The notes under the pieces were generated by a model, which was given only the letters and a program-made list of their open reading frames with translations, ran no database searches and was not told where the DNA came from. From Isoetes taiwanensis (taxonomy: Eukaryota; Streptophyta; Lycopodiopsida; Isoetales; Isoetaceae), in NCBI GenBank assembly GCA_021234155.1, contig JAJEKV010000033.1, positions 9,891,641 through 9,955,640 on the forward strand: a stretch of DNA of 64,000 nt, written 5' to 3'. Made by a program: the position numbers and the translations under genes. Positions 23,230-34,600 of this stretch are shown piece by piece (within the stretch, counting starts at the first letter, position 1; the number at the start of each line of letters is the position of its first letter).

Positions 23230-23744
23230 TTGGCATTTCATTCTCAAACGAACAAGTTCATTCCGGCAATGGTAGGGATGTTCAGAGATCACTACGGCCT
23301 ACCCCGGGTGAGCGAGGAGGGCCTTTGGCATATGTTAAATAGGGCTCGTGACCAATCTCTGAAGGTGGATATGCCTAAATCCATCTTCTTTGCTGAATTC
23401 GAATCCACCCTAAACCTGGATGCTGGGCCTTCAATGGCTATATGTTTGGGGTCGGATTGACAGGAAGTGAGCTCTTAAACAAGGTCCATGACCTTATGTT
23501 ACATGCTGCTGCGAAGGCACCCAGTATATTTGTTATCTGTCACTTGCTCGTTTTGAGCCGGCAACAACGGGAATTACTGGCACAGTTGCGTTCTTACCAC
23601 CAGGGGATGCAAGAAGCACTGGCAAACCTGATCCTGTTAAATTCTGGGATGACTGCAGAAAGCTTAGATGCTTTAGTGCAGAAAACAGTAATTTTGGATG
23701 CACCAGAAGTCGAGCCAATCATACCAGCATTTCCTGCTGCTTAG
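23230..23744 (+). pseudogene. Unidentified coding-like fragment with one frameshift
   Basis: Two overlapping frames join into about 170 residues if one shift near 23450 is allowed. The first part reads FRDHYGLPRVSEEGLWHML and SIFFAEFESTLNLDAG; the second reads GLTGSELLNKVHDLML and LSRQQRELLAQLRSYH, ending IIPAFPAA before TAG. Composition and continuity look like a genuine helical protein rather than chance, but I do not recognise the family. It lies antisense within the large intron. A capsid-like or transposon protein insertion is possible but untested. Confidence 0.35.
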
Positions 23745-24235
23745 GAAATGCATGTAAATTTAGTTCTCGGGTACATAGCTTTCAATGGAAAGCCAAATTT
23801 TGTAAAGCCAAATTTTGTAAGATATGCTCCTTTTTTTAATATATTATACTTTCCAACAGAGCTGTGCTTGAATCTGACAAAAATTTGTCTTTATTCAACA
23901 AAAATTTGTACTTTAGGATCAGTTAATTATCTGTCATTCTCAAATATTTTTAGACTGTACACACAACCAGTAAATGACGTTTACTTTTGTTTCACCGAAT
24001 AGAAAGTAAACGAAGTTCTAGAAATACGATGGCAGTTGCAGTTAGTTATTTTTTGTCCTTTCTTTCCTAGTTTTCTATTTAGCAGTTTTCTCGCTTCTTC
24101 TTTCTTCATCAGCTCGCTTTTGCATCTCCCGTTCCTTTTCTGCAGTTTGGTTCCCCACCCTCCCACCCTTGCTCTCGTATGCCTTATTTGGTAAGCTAAT
24201 TTTCTAGAGGTTCTAGTGGCCCTACATCCCTAATT

Positions 24236-24350
24236 GAGGCCTGGTGCATAGTTGGAGGCCTTTTTGCCCTGGTTGAGGCTCTCATGCTCGGATGGAGGCC
24301 CTCGTGTTTGTTGAAGGCCCTCGTGCCTAGTTGGAGGCCCTCGTGCCCAT
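24236..24350. repeat. 20-bp degenerate tandem repeat, about 6 copies
   Basis: Copies of GTTGGAGGCCCTCGTGCCTA, with changes, start about every 18-21 bases (GAGGC at 24236, 24255, 24275, 24295, then about 24313 and 24334). Confidence 0.75.
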
Positions 24351-24621
24351 GTAGCCCTAGGGGCATTTGGTTCATTTTCTTGTGTATGCAGGATAACAGT
24401 TGGTGAGCGATTTCCCTATAGCTTGTATTTCTGGATGAAGGTTGGATTCCAAGCACAAAACGAAGATCGGTAGAGAAGACAATTTCAACATGAGTTTGTT
24501 TTTGCAACTTCTTTACTATATGTATTCTCCACCCAACAAGGCTGGTTAGCATGAGGGTATAGATTCTTTTGAGAGTATGACTCTAGCATAGGTTAGTGAT
24601 CCCGTTATTGTCAGGGTTTTT

Positions 24622-24645
24622 CCTCGAAAACCCGAAAGGGCGAGG
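24622..24645 (+). other. LINE 3'-region RNA hairpin with GAAA tetraloop
   Basis: CCTCG-AAAA-CCC-GAAA-GGG-CGAGG forms two stacked stems with an AAAA bulge and a GNRA-class loop, followed by a T6 run and AATCC. The LINE end at 44857-44882 has the same arrangement but a TTCG loop. This indicates a short LINE 3' remnant here, within the large intron. Confidence 0.6.
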
Positions 24646-24959
24646 TTTTTTAATCCCGGCCATAATGGTTTCACTAACTCGCTATCAACATGTACTTGTG
24701 TTTGGTTTTAAGGAGATGCAATGGAAGCATTAAGCATTCTTGTCCATTTTGCCTTAGTATTTCTAGAAAGGAATACTCAATTCTGTCATGTTCTAATATT
24801 CCAAACATTAAATAATGCATTTTAGACTAGAGTCAACTACACACAATTCACATGCTGCATACAGTATACCACAATCACTGTACAATACAATAACCACCAC
24901 ATGCACCACCACACTAAGCACCATAACTAAGAAAACATGAATAACAGAAATAAACTAAC

Positions 24960-25703
24960 CTGTGATTCCTCCAGATAGTGCGCAGCATGTTCTTCTCTTA
25001 CATTTCTCTCCAATCTTCTAGTTCTAACATCCTTTGTGTTAGGAGACACTCTGGTGTTCTCAATCCAAAATTTTTGAATCTTTTCTATATGTTCATCTGA
25101 AATTGCATCGAATCTTTTAGCCTTCTTGTAAGAAACCCATTTCCCACCATTGTAATCGATCTCTTCTTTCTTTTTCTTTGCCTTTTGCAGGTTTCTTAGG
25201 TGAACACCTAATACCTTTCCAAGATCTTGCTGGCTGATTTTGTCACTTGTTTCAGAATCTGCACGGCGTGGTACAGACATTGCAAGGCAGCTATTCTTGG
25301 CTGCTAGGCAGTCATTGCTGGTAGAGAGTTTGGCAGTCTGCATGGAGTCCCAGAGGCTCCTTATAACGATGCTATTGGCTTCCAAATCTTTTAATTCTTC
25401 ACCCATGAATTTTTCCAATGTTTTATCCCTCAAAAACTCGAGTAAAATTTCTTTCTTCATGCTATCCTCAAATTTTTTGGTCTGTTTATGGAAAGATGTT
25501 AGCAAATTAAGGACAATACGGCGTTTATTGCTTGCACTTCTTGATGAACCGGATCCGTCTGCCAATTCTGCAAGCTCCAATTTTTTTTCTCGTCTTCTTT
25601 TCCTCTGGCGTCTTTTCTTCAACATTTCTTCTTCCTTGGTTCTTCTTCGTTTTCTCCTGTCCGAAATGCCGGTTTGTGGACAGATTACCTCATTGACATC
25701 CAT
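24960..25703 (-). pseudogene. Transposase-like protein, exon 1
   Basis: The open frame extends from 25841, but the more natural start is the Met of MDVNEVICPQTG at 25703; the 46 residues before it are hydrophobic and probably spurious. Contents: a strongly basic block (RRKRRRTKEEEMLKKRRQR), probably nuclear-targeting; a helical region; then SYKKAKRFDAISDEHIEKI and FWIENTRVSPNTKDV, ending HYLEESQ at a consensus donor CAG|GTTAGT. Exon 2 at 19618 continues in frame (MLLFKRFKDQHPEIKI). The exon itself is unbroken, although exon 2 is not. It is the N-terminal part of the same uncharacterised transposon-like family. A gypsy fragment starts about 20 bp beyond its 5' end. Confidence 0.6.
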
Positions 25704-25861
25704 ATCCACAATGGATTGGAGCTTGCAGCAGGGAGGGAGCCAAAGAACAGGACATAGGCAAAGAACAGGAAGGGGCCAAAGAATAGGAATTTGAATTTTA
25801 GTTTTTGAAATTAGAATTTCCCCCACAAATTGGGACTCCATTCTTAAATAACAGCAGTTGA

Positions 25862-27345
25862 GCGGTTAAGAAAGAGGACAAAAGTAAGAAAGTAGCTTTT
25901 GTTCAAGGCGATGGGAAAGGGAAAAAGGTGGCCACTTTCTGAGAGAAATCGGATATTGATTCTATTGAGAATAGTAGTCTCTTACAATTTTGGGATACTA
26001 TTCAAGTTCCTCAATCCTCTTATAGCTTGGCAGGTGTTATGTTATCCTTGGAAGGAGGTAAAAAGACCTTCAAGTTTATGAAGGATGATATTGTTTCCCC
26101 AATTCCAACAGTTTCTATTGTAAAGTTTAAGCATTTGGTAATGAAAACTCATTTTGTGTATTTGGTGGTTTTGCGTCCTAAGTCTGGTGTATCCCCATTA
26201 AATGAGCGTCAAACTGTCTTTTTGCATTATTATGATGATGTCTTTTCAAATGAAATTCCACAAACTTTGCCACCCCAACGTATGGAGGACCACATGATTG
26301 ATATTCTTCCTGGGAAAGAACCTCCTAATCAAGCTCCTTATTGGAGAATACATGGCCAACAAGTTGAGATTGGGCGCCAACTTGATGAGTTACTTCAAAC
26401 TGGATTGATCCGCCATAGTTCTTCACCTTTTGGTGCTCCTGTCTTGTTGGTTAAGAAAAAACATAATTCCTGGCGCATGTGTATGGATTATTGCGCTTTG
26501 AATAAGATAACCATAAAGAATCGGTTTCCTATACTAAGGGCAGATAATTTGTTTGATTAACTCCAAGGTGCCACAGTTTTTAGCCATCTTGATCTAAAGT
26601 CAGGGTATTGGCAACTTAAGGTTGCGCCTGAAGATGTTCATAAGACTGCATTTCAGATAACCTTTGGACATTATGAGTTTTTAGTCATGCCATTTGGACT
26701 TACAAATGCCCAGCTTCTTTTATGAGGCTAATGGGGCGAATATTTGAAGATGTGCATGGCGCTTATGTTATCGTTTTCTTTGATGACATATTGGTTTTTA
26801 GTAAGTCCGAGGAAGATCATTACTTGCATTTGCGGGAGGTTTTATGTCGGTTAAGGGAGGAGTCTATTACTCTTAATCCTAAGAAAAGTATCTTTTTTCC
26901 AATCAGATAAGTTGACAGCTTATAGTGCGGCTACACGCTTTATCAAAGAGATATTTAGACTACATGGGTTGCCAAAGATTATTGTATCCGATCGTGATAC
27001 AAAGTTTACCAGTAAATTTTGAAAGGCATTGTTTATGCAATTGGGAACAGAGTTAATGGGATCGGAAAGCAAAGGAAGCCGAGAGACAAGAAGATGTCCA
27101 AGGACAGGCTTTTACTAGCCGGCCTAAGCGAGGACCAAGAAAGGACTATGCTCGGATGGCTAAAGATATTTAGACACCCTTTTGCAGCAGAGGACTGCTA
27201 CAATGTCATGAGGGAGGGAATGAGGACCTGGCAAAAGGCTTTAAGCCTTTTTGGGCCATGTGGACCTTTGGATTTTTGGGCTTTTGTCCAAAGGAGGTTT
27301 TGGTCCAAAGGGGGACCAAAGGGGCGTTCATGCTATATAGTTGCT
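25862..27345 (+). mobile_element. Ty3/gypsy fragment (deletion derivative; same family as 52530-56750)
   Basis: The plus strand matches the gypsy element at 52530-56750 piece by piece. It starts in the CCHC-protease linker (25862), lacks about 300 bp of protease, and runs through RT ([46 protein letters not shown]). It then passes through the same RT-integrase fusion (26895-26915) into the integrase core ([17 protein letters not shown]). It has a further deletion of about 600 bp removing the integrase end and chromodomain, and ends in a truncated 3' LTR near 27345. Stops occur in several frames. The 5' LTR and gag are missing. It fills the gap between the transposase-like exon 1 and the DUF7869-like gene. 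Confidence 0.8.
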
Positions 27346-28762
27346 CGGATGGAATGGACCAGAAGAAGACAACTCTAGCACACTTTGTCAATGTGCCCAA
27401 GGATGCTCCTAAAGAAGATTTCATACACTTGCATGTTGTTGGTGTTATGGTTTTTAATGGGAAACTCTCTTGCAAGACATTTCTGAACTATCCAAACATT
27501 CATGCTGATCCTAATCTCACTATCACAATATCGCATAAGATTCTTTATAGTCTGGAGCACATAGCACCAGCACTATACCTTCAGCTAGACAACATGACGA
27601 GAGAAAATAAGAATCAGGCATTGTTTACTTACTGTGCTATGCTAGTTGAGAAACAAATTATCAAGAAGGTGAAAATTAGTTTCCTCCCTGTAGGGCATAC
27701 ACACGACCAAATTGATCAGATGTTCAATAGATTCTCTAAACGTCTTGCTCGAAAAAAAGCTCTCAGCCTACCAATAATGATTGAGGTTTTCCAGAATTCC
27801 TACAATCCACGCCCAGAAATCGAGATGTTGGATGAGACTCGTGATTTCAAGGAATGGATTTTTCGGACAGATCAATTGAGTCATTGTGCTATTGAGCCCT
27901 TAAGAAATATCACATTTCAGCATTAGATTAAAATCTCACTTAAAGGTGGCAAGGCCACCCTGCAAGGCAAGAAATATGCCATATCCTTGCAATGGCAGTC
28001 GGTAGATTGTATTCAATCCATTTGCACCATTTCCGACGCTATTTCCATGCTCTCTTTAGCGCAAATGCCTCCAAAGAGTTTGAAATAAATCACAAAGAAT
28101 AAAAAGGAGGAAAGAGCATTTGACTCAAACAAGTCACTGGATTGTATTAAAATAAGCATTCATCATGCTCTAACCATTTTGGGGAAGAAGATGGCAGAGT
28201 TATGTATACTAGCCCAAGATGCATAGCACAACAAGTTGCTCGGGTTTCTAGATTCATCTTTGAGATTCAGAAAGGAAATCTCGGCTGATGATGACGAGAC
28301 TAGAAAGCCATTCTGGTTGGCTAAAGTAGTGGAGATAACACGAGAGGATGGAATTCCTACTCAATTAAAAGTGCACTGGATGAGAACAAGTGCAGCCAAT
28401 ACATTTAGTGGAAGTTATAGTTTGGAGTGGGAAGGAGAGACTAAAGCAATCACTGATACCATAGACCTAACTGAAGTAAAGGTGCTTGTATATGACTTTG
28501 TTCTAACCGCTGCTAATAAGAATTACGTGCGGTGACTCAAACTTTAATAAGGTTGGCATGCGGATTGAGTAAAGCACCTAAAAAAGTTGTCAAAGAAGAT
28601 GATGACGAAGATTCACTAGTAGATAGTGACGAAGAAGATCGTTTGAGTACATCCAGCTTTGGGAGTGGGGGAGAGGATGAGAGCTCTACTGATTATGGGC
28701 TGAACGAGTCAGAGGATGTGATGCATTCTGATATTGCTGCAAAATGTAAGTTTGTCCGATAA
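27346..28762 (+). pseudogene. DUF7869-type transposon-associated protein, N-terminally truncated and broken
   Basis: One frame reads SDGMDQKKTTLAHFVNV, HVVGVMVFNGKL, LYLQLDNMTRENKNQALFTY and FLPVGHTHDQIDQMFNRFSK. These are the hallmarks of DUF7869-type proteins, which are multi-copy and suspected to be transposase-derived (the D, E and H/D residues suggest an RNase H-like site; this is inference). Stops follow at about 27924, 28086 and 28225. The frame continues with RKPFWLAKVVEITREDGIP and QLKVHWMRTSA, resembling a BAH-like reader module, then after a one-base shift near 28530 an acidic tail (KEDDDEDSLVDSDEED). The 5' part is replaced by the gypsy LTR remnant. The C-terminal layout resembles that of the transposase-like gene ending at 17928. 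Confidence 0.6.
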
Positions 28763-31060
28763 GACAAACATATAAATAAGAAAAACTATCGGTGGTGAGG
28801 CTATGTCAAAATATGTTGCATTTTGACAATTTTGTTCATAATTTTGTAAAGATTCCAGAAACTTTGAAAGCAACACCTTTTTATCGCTCTAGTGCACTTG
28901 CTGTTCTTTTCATTGTCTATTTCTTTCAAGTCTTTAAATATGTTACTATTTCTCATTCCAAACTAAAAAGGGCTATCAAATATTATTGCATGGAAGCTAT
29001 GTTCAACCACCCCCTCAAAAAAGGTACCTAAAGTATTCAAATTGTTACACTTGTCATGAACAGACATTGAAAATGGCTTTTTTTAGGGAATTTTAGGGAA
29101 TCCGTCAAAGATTCCTTTTAAAGTGCGATTGGAGCAAATAACTGCGTTTCAATTTAAACTTTGTTCTTATTTCTATTCAAAGCAGACCTTAGTTGGGATT
29201 AGTCAAAATAGCTTGTAAGGAACAAAAATCCAAAAGTTTGACCAATATATCGATTCTTACCAAGCAACAAACTTTCTAAGTTGGATTTGTAAGAAAGAAG
29301 ATAAATATCCAATTAATAAAGTTTTCCAGCGAGAATGTAAAAAGCCACAACTCGCTACAGACACACCTTGGAATCAAGTCACTAGAGGACACAAGGAATC
29401 GAATGGGATCAAAGCCTTGAGAAAATGAAAAATTGCCGACATTTTTTTCCTCGCCAACTAGCAAAATGCTGAAGTTGGCTTTTCATATAAAAAGATAAAC
29501 AAGTTATTAAAGTTCCTCGATGAGATCTAAGTCGTCTACAACCGAATCAAGATGAGCCTCCACAATGCGAAAAGAATATTATTGAAAAGATTGAGATCTA
29601 AGCTATAAAAGGAAAACATGCCTGTAGCAGAATAATGTTAGGTATACAATTTTTTTACATTTATCTAACTAGCGAAACCTCTTTAGGCAAAATTATACCT
29701 TAAGAGTTTAAAAATAAAGATTCAAAAAGTTCTCTATTTAAGTCTGTCATTTCTAATTTTCACATTGCCAATTTCCTCCAGCACAACGTGGCAATTTTCT
29801 ATCCAAAATGCCATCTCGACCCAACACCTCCACCAATGGTTGAGCACTATCACCACGGCCACAGCACGAGCTTCTCGCGAGAGTAGCTCAACACTTAGAA
29901 GAAAATGGGCTAGAGCTTGACTAAGCTGTAAAAGACGTTGTCTACAAGTTCATCTACTATATAGATTGCACAGACAGCATACCACTGCCTTTGTACAATC
30001 TCAACGGTCAAATAGAAAGACGGATCCAGTTAAAGGATCAATACTTCTGTCTTCCTCAAGGATAATCAATATCATAAAAAATGCATATTTTATAGAGATG
30101 GAAAAGAGAGTTATGGCTATGGAAGAAGCAGAGCACCATGCAAATGCAGAAAAAGAGCAAGATAATGGATACGGAGACCGAGGGAGCATCTATTTCGACA
30201 ATACCACAAGGGATAAGAATAGAAACATGGCAACCAAGGTAGAAGAATATCCATTAGACATCACCTAAGACACAAGTGGCAGCTACCATTTCTACCAACA
30301 GTAGAGCAACACTAGTGAGGCGCCAGACCACATCAAGAGGAGGTGTAAGTTCACCAACAAGGCTACTACAACATCGATCGTGCCGGCATGGCAATTAACG
30401 AAACAACATGCCAACACGACAACCGTTCAAACGACAACCAAGAGAGACGAAGAAACCCTCGATAGCCAGTAAGGAAGAAGAAGCCTTATAAATTCTGGTC
30501 CAACATAGTTGACTAAAGGAAATCAAGAAGTATCGAAAGATACCAAGTTTTTTATTTCCAAGTTGAGCTTTCAAAGACTAATCAGGAAGATAGCACGGGA
30601 ATTCAAGGCAGAACTACAATTTCGTTGTAGTAGCAGTGGCGGCATTGCAAGAGGTAGCAAAGGCCTATTTGGTATCCATCTTTGCGAACTCCTGTGCTAT
30701 TTTCGTGCCAAAGAACATGCAGCTAATAAGGCAAATTCGAGGTAATAAATGGTAATTTAAATGCAAATGAACAAATTTTATTGATCAATCTATATCTATA
30801 GATAATATTTAAGCTAAAAAAAGATGATAGTTTATGCACAAGATCTTGTCCGTTGATTTTGTTGTGTTCCACACTCTCACTGTAATCCATTAGATCTAAA
30901 AACACATGGAAAGTGTACGTATAGGTTCATTCCTTCCTCCTCCGCATGTCCATGTGTTCAGGTCGTTAGGTGTAAAATCAGTTGCAAATGCTACCATTTG
31001 AGCAGATCGCTTGCTCTTGCTTCATTCTTTTATGGGCAAATTATATGCAAAATTGTGAAA
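28763..31060. other. No gene recognised
   Basis: AT-rich sequence. Open frames at 28792-29031, 29966-30268 and 30509-30745 show no recognisable motif and no mutual continuity; I do not support them as genes. Confidence 0.4.
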
Positions 31061-31381
31061 ATGCCCCTGTTTTTGGATAGTTTTGATGGAAATGACTGTA
31101 ACTTTTTTTGTGACGATCCGAATAAGAATGAGTCCTTCAGATACATTGCAGATGACGATGATATCTTTCCATCAAAGCTAGAATCACCTGGATCGGAGTC
31201 TGAAATTTTAATAATTTTGTGTGTTAAAAGTAACATAACTTGTATTCTGAACTCCGATTCAGGTGATTCTAGTTTTAAGGAGAAGATATCCTCCTTATCT
31301 ATAATGTATATGAGGGGCACATTCCCATTTGAATCGTCACAAAAAAGTTATAGTAATTTCCATCAATAAGAACAAGGGCTT
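31061..31381. repeat. Foldback (imperfect inverted repeat, arms about 140-150 bp)
   Basis: The left arm from GCCCCTGTTTTTGG...GATGGAAAT (31063 on) pairs with the right arm ending ATTTCCATC...AAGGGC (to about 31380). Shared internal blocks include TTTTTTTGTGACGAT, ATACATT, GATATCTT and CTAGAATCACCTG-ATCGGAGT. The loop is about 31203-31247. The arms are diverged but co-linear along their whole length, so the transcript would form a long hairpin. The 13-bp target duplication of the adjacent L1 overlaps its right end. Confidence 0.75.
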
Positions 31382-31388
31382 CATTCAT
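31376..31388. repeat. Target-site duplication of the L1, 3' side
   Basis: GGGCTTCATTCAT is immediately followed by the complement of the L1 poly(A). It is identical to 37400-37412 at the other end of the element. Confidence 0.85.
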
Positions 31389-31649
31389 TTTTTTTTGAGA
31401 GATAAAAAATAGACTTTATTTACTTTAAGGGAACGATACATAGCTATATGGCAGGGGTGCACCCATCTGCAAATCTGAGATGAGGATAGCTACGTGGCTT
31501 CTTCTTGCACTACTCTCTTGGACATCTTAGTGTAGACTTAGGTAGGTGATCCATATTTCAACATTTACTTCTTCTTCGCTCTCAAACACAAGCCTAAAAT
31601 TTTTAAGCCTTTCAAGTGTCGTATGTAGAAGCTGATTTGGTGATATGAA

Positions 31650-34600
31650 CTATTGATTCTCATTGAAGACTAAGGCATTTCTCCTTTTCCATATTGACCA
31701 GATTGTCCAGGCTCTAGCTATATGGAAGGCCACCTTCTTCATGGTGCACCAATCTGGGGGAAGGATACCCAACGACAGTTCCTTGGTATCTAATGGGTAT
31801 TCAAAGTTGTCCAGGCTCCATGCCCATACTACTTGCAGCTTCTCACATTCCACCAAACAATGTTCAATGGATTCCTGTTCAGCCTCGCAAATGGGGCATA
31901 CTGGGCTGACTTTATTGTCCCATTTGGAGACAAGTTGATTGACCCTTGGAACCCTGTGTATCACTTGCCAAAGGAAAGCGTTTATCCGTGGGGGCAGATA
32001 TTTCTGCCATGCATCTCTCCAGATGTTTTTAAGGTTTTCCTCTGTGATCACTAGTTCCCATTTGGTAGATATTGGAAGTACGCCTTAGTCCTCAAGCTTC
32101 TGTAACTTGATTTCACAAACTTGTTAGGCTGAATCGCGGGGTGCAAAACCCATGGATTTTGATCTTCTGTAGTTATAGTGTTTGGGAGTACTGTAGCCAC
32201 ACTTTCCTATATTATTTTGTCTGCGTCCTTTAAGGCAAAACGAACCTGAAATTCTGCCCAACTGACTAATTGCTCTCCCTTGTACCACTGGGCACAGGAA
32301 TCAATTCTATAAATTTTCCACCTCTTTACGATCCTTGCATCAGCCACCATACCTAAGGGGGCTTGCTTGTTGTGCAGTACCACTGGTACCCACAATGGAG
32401 GAGAAGTCTCTGCTTCTAACTTGTTGATATCAAGTGTAAGACTTTAACGGAGGGCTTACTATGCTTACATGAAGCTAATAGGGCCTGGTTGATGAGGTGC
32501 ATACATGGAGACTTCACCTTTTTCTGTAGGATCATCCATATGAATTTGGATATTAATACTTTGCTCTGTAATGATATGTCGACCATTCCAATTCCTCCTT
32601 CTGTCTTATCTCTCTTGCACTTCCACCAAGCGATTTGACCACTGCCCCTTCTTCGTTCCCTCCCCAGAAAAAGTTGCGGATTAACCCTTCTAATTCTTGT
32701 GCCTTCTCCTTTGGGGCTAGTAAAATTGATGACGTATAGACATGAGTATTGCTTAACACATGTTTTGCCACAGTGATCCGTCCTGCAAGTGATAGCTTTG
32801 CCACCTTCCACCAATAAGTGTTTCTGAAGGCCTAGCAGTATTTCGTCCCATATTTGTGCATTAGCGATACTAATGCCCATTGGAATACCTAACAGGTTGG
32901 AATGCTCTCCCTCTGGGATTATTTTCCATGGTAGGATTGTCAAGCATGCGGGATGCGGGTCTTCCAAAGGCCACTATACTGTGCATTTTTTCCAATTTAT
33001 GAGACAAACTGAGGCTATTGAGAAGGAGGCTAGTAATTTACCTGCACATGACAGGTTATCTTCCTCCGCCTCTATGAATAGAAATGTGTCCTCTGCGTAT
33101 TGGTTACATATTTGTTAAGAGCCATCCAACATTCGTAGTCCCTGAATCATACCGTATGCAGAGGCTTGCATGAATATTTGTGAAAGTGCTTCTGCTGAAA
33201 TATTGAAGAGGAATGGGGCTGGAAGCACCCTTGCCTGATGCCCCTCTTTATGTCAAATATTGGAGAGGGTTCACCTTGGAATAAGACTGAAGCTCGAGCA
33301 GATCGCAGAAGTTTCATGACCCCTTCTGTAAAAATATTTCCACAACCCAACTTGAGCATCATTTTATGCAGAAAACTCCATCTGATACTGTCATAAGCTT
33401 TGGTAAAGTCTAGCTTTAGATAGGCCACCTTTTGTCTTGTTTTTCTAGCCCAGTATAAACCTTCAAATGCTGCTGCGACATTGCTCAGGATACTCCTACC
33501 TGGTAGAAAGTCAGATTGAGCTTGTGAGATGCCTTCAGCTAGAATTGTCTTGATCTTCTTTGCCATAGCCTTTGCTATGATTTTACAGAAAGCAGATAAA
33601 AGTCTGATGGGTCTCCAATCATTGATTGTGCTTGGCTCCTCACTCTTGGGAACTAAGAAAATACATCCCGTGTTCAATCTTAGGTTTAGATTTTCAGCTT
33701 GCATAAAGTCTGTATACGTAGAGAAGATATCATTCTTGACCCATTCCCAATTGCTTTGATAGAATTCTATGGGAATTCCATCCATACCCGAACATTTATT
33801 TTTAGCCAGTAGAAAGGTGGCCTTTTGAAGGTCCTCTATAGAGAGGGGAAGACTTAGTATGTCTTGCTGACTAGAGTCTATTATAGGTGAGACTTTTGAG
33901 ACCACCAGCTCTTCAAAGGTCTATTGAAATGGTAAATTGTGTTCTCCAAAGAAAGCTTTGAAATGGTTATATAAATACCTTTTGAGATCTCATGGGGAAT
34001 TGAGAATTGAACCATCGTTATGAGTGATGGATGATAATGTGGAGGATCTCTTCTTTTCTTTAGCTGTCTTAAAGAAGAACTTTGTGCATTTATCAGCTTC
34101 TTTTAGCCAAGTCAATCCTGCCTTACATCTATTTTTAACTATCTTGACCTCTTCTATTGTCTTTATCTGTGGGGCCCAATGCTCTAAGAGAGAGGAGTTG
34201 GCCATAAAGGATATCCAATTCTTCCCTTTCTTTTTGCACTTTAGCTCTACCCCAGCTTTTGGCATAATTTTTTATATTTGAAAGAGCTGTTATCATGGTT
34301 TCCATACCAGAACCCATTCTAAAAGCCGTTTGCCATATGCTTTTACAAGACTCCACAAAATCTGGGTCTTTCAAATATCTGGTATTTAATTTGAATACTG
34401 TTTTAGAAGTGCTAAACTGACATTTCTTAGTAGATATCACCTATGGATTATGATCGGAGATAGCATTCTTTAATTGATTGGATCTTTGAAGGTTTGGGAG
34501 GATGGAGAAAGCCACGCCATTCACATAGCATCTATCGTGCCTTGCATACGTCCTCCCTGTTCCCAGCCATCCATTGCACCATGTAAATCCCTTATCTCCA

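Larger units (their letters stand above)
19619..24959 (-). other. 5.3-kb intron of the transposase-like gene, filled with repeats
   Basis: The donor is CAG|GTTAGT (minus strand, 24959) and the acceptor is TTTCATACAG| at 19619. Joining them keeps the frame (...EESQ|MLLFKRF...). The 5341-bp intron holds GT-rich arrays at 19735-20271 and 22715-23080, an unidentified broken plus-strand ORF (23230-23744), a 20-bp tandem repeat (24236-24350) and a LINE 3' hairpin (24622-24645). About 20280-22690 shows no gene. Other introns in the neighbouring Ulp1-like gene are about 60-90 bp, so this one has probably grown by insertion. Confidence 0.55.

Noticed and set aside
25240-25794. 184-codon plus-strand frame
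   Set aside because: It is the antisense of the Lys/Arg/Glu-rich exon 1 of the transposase-like gene.
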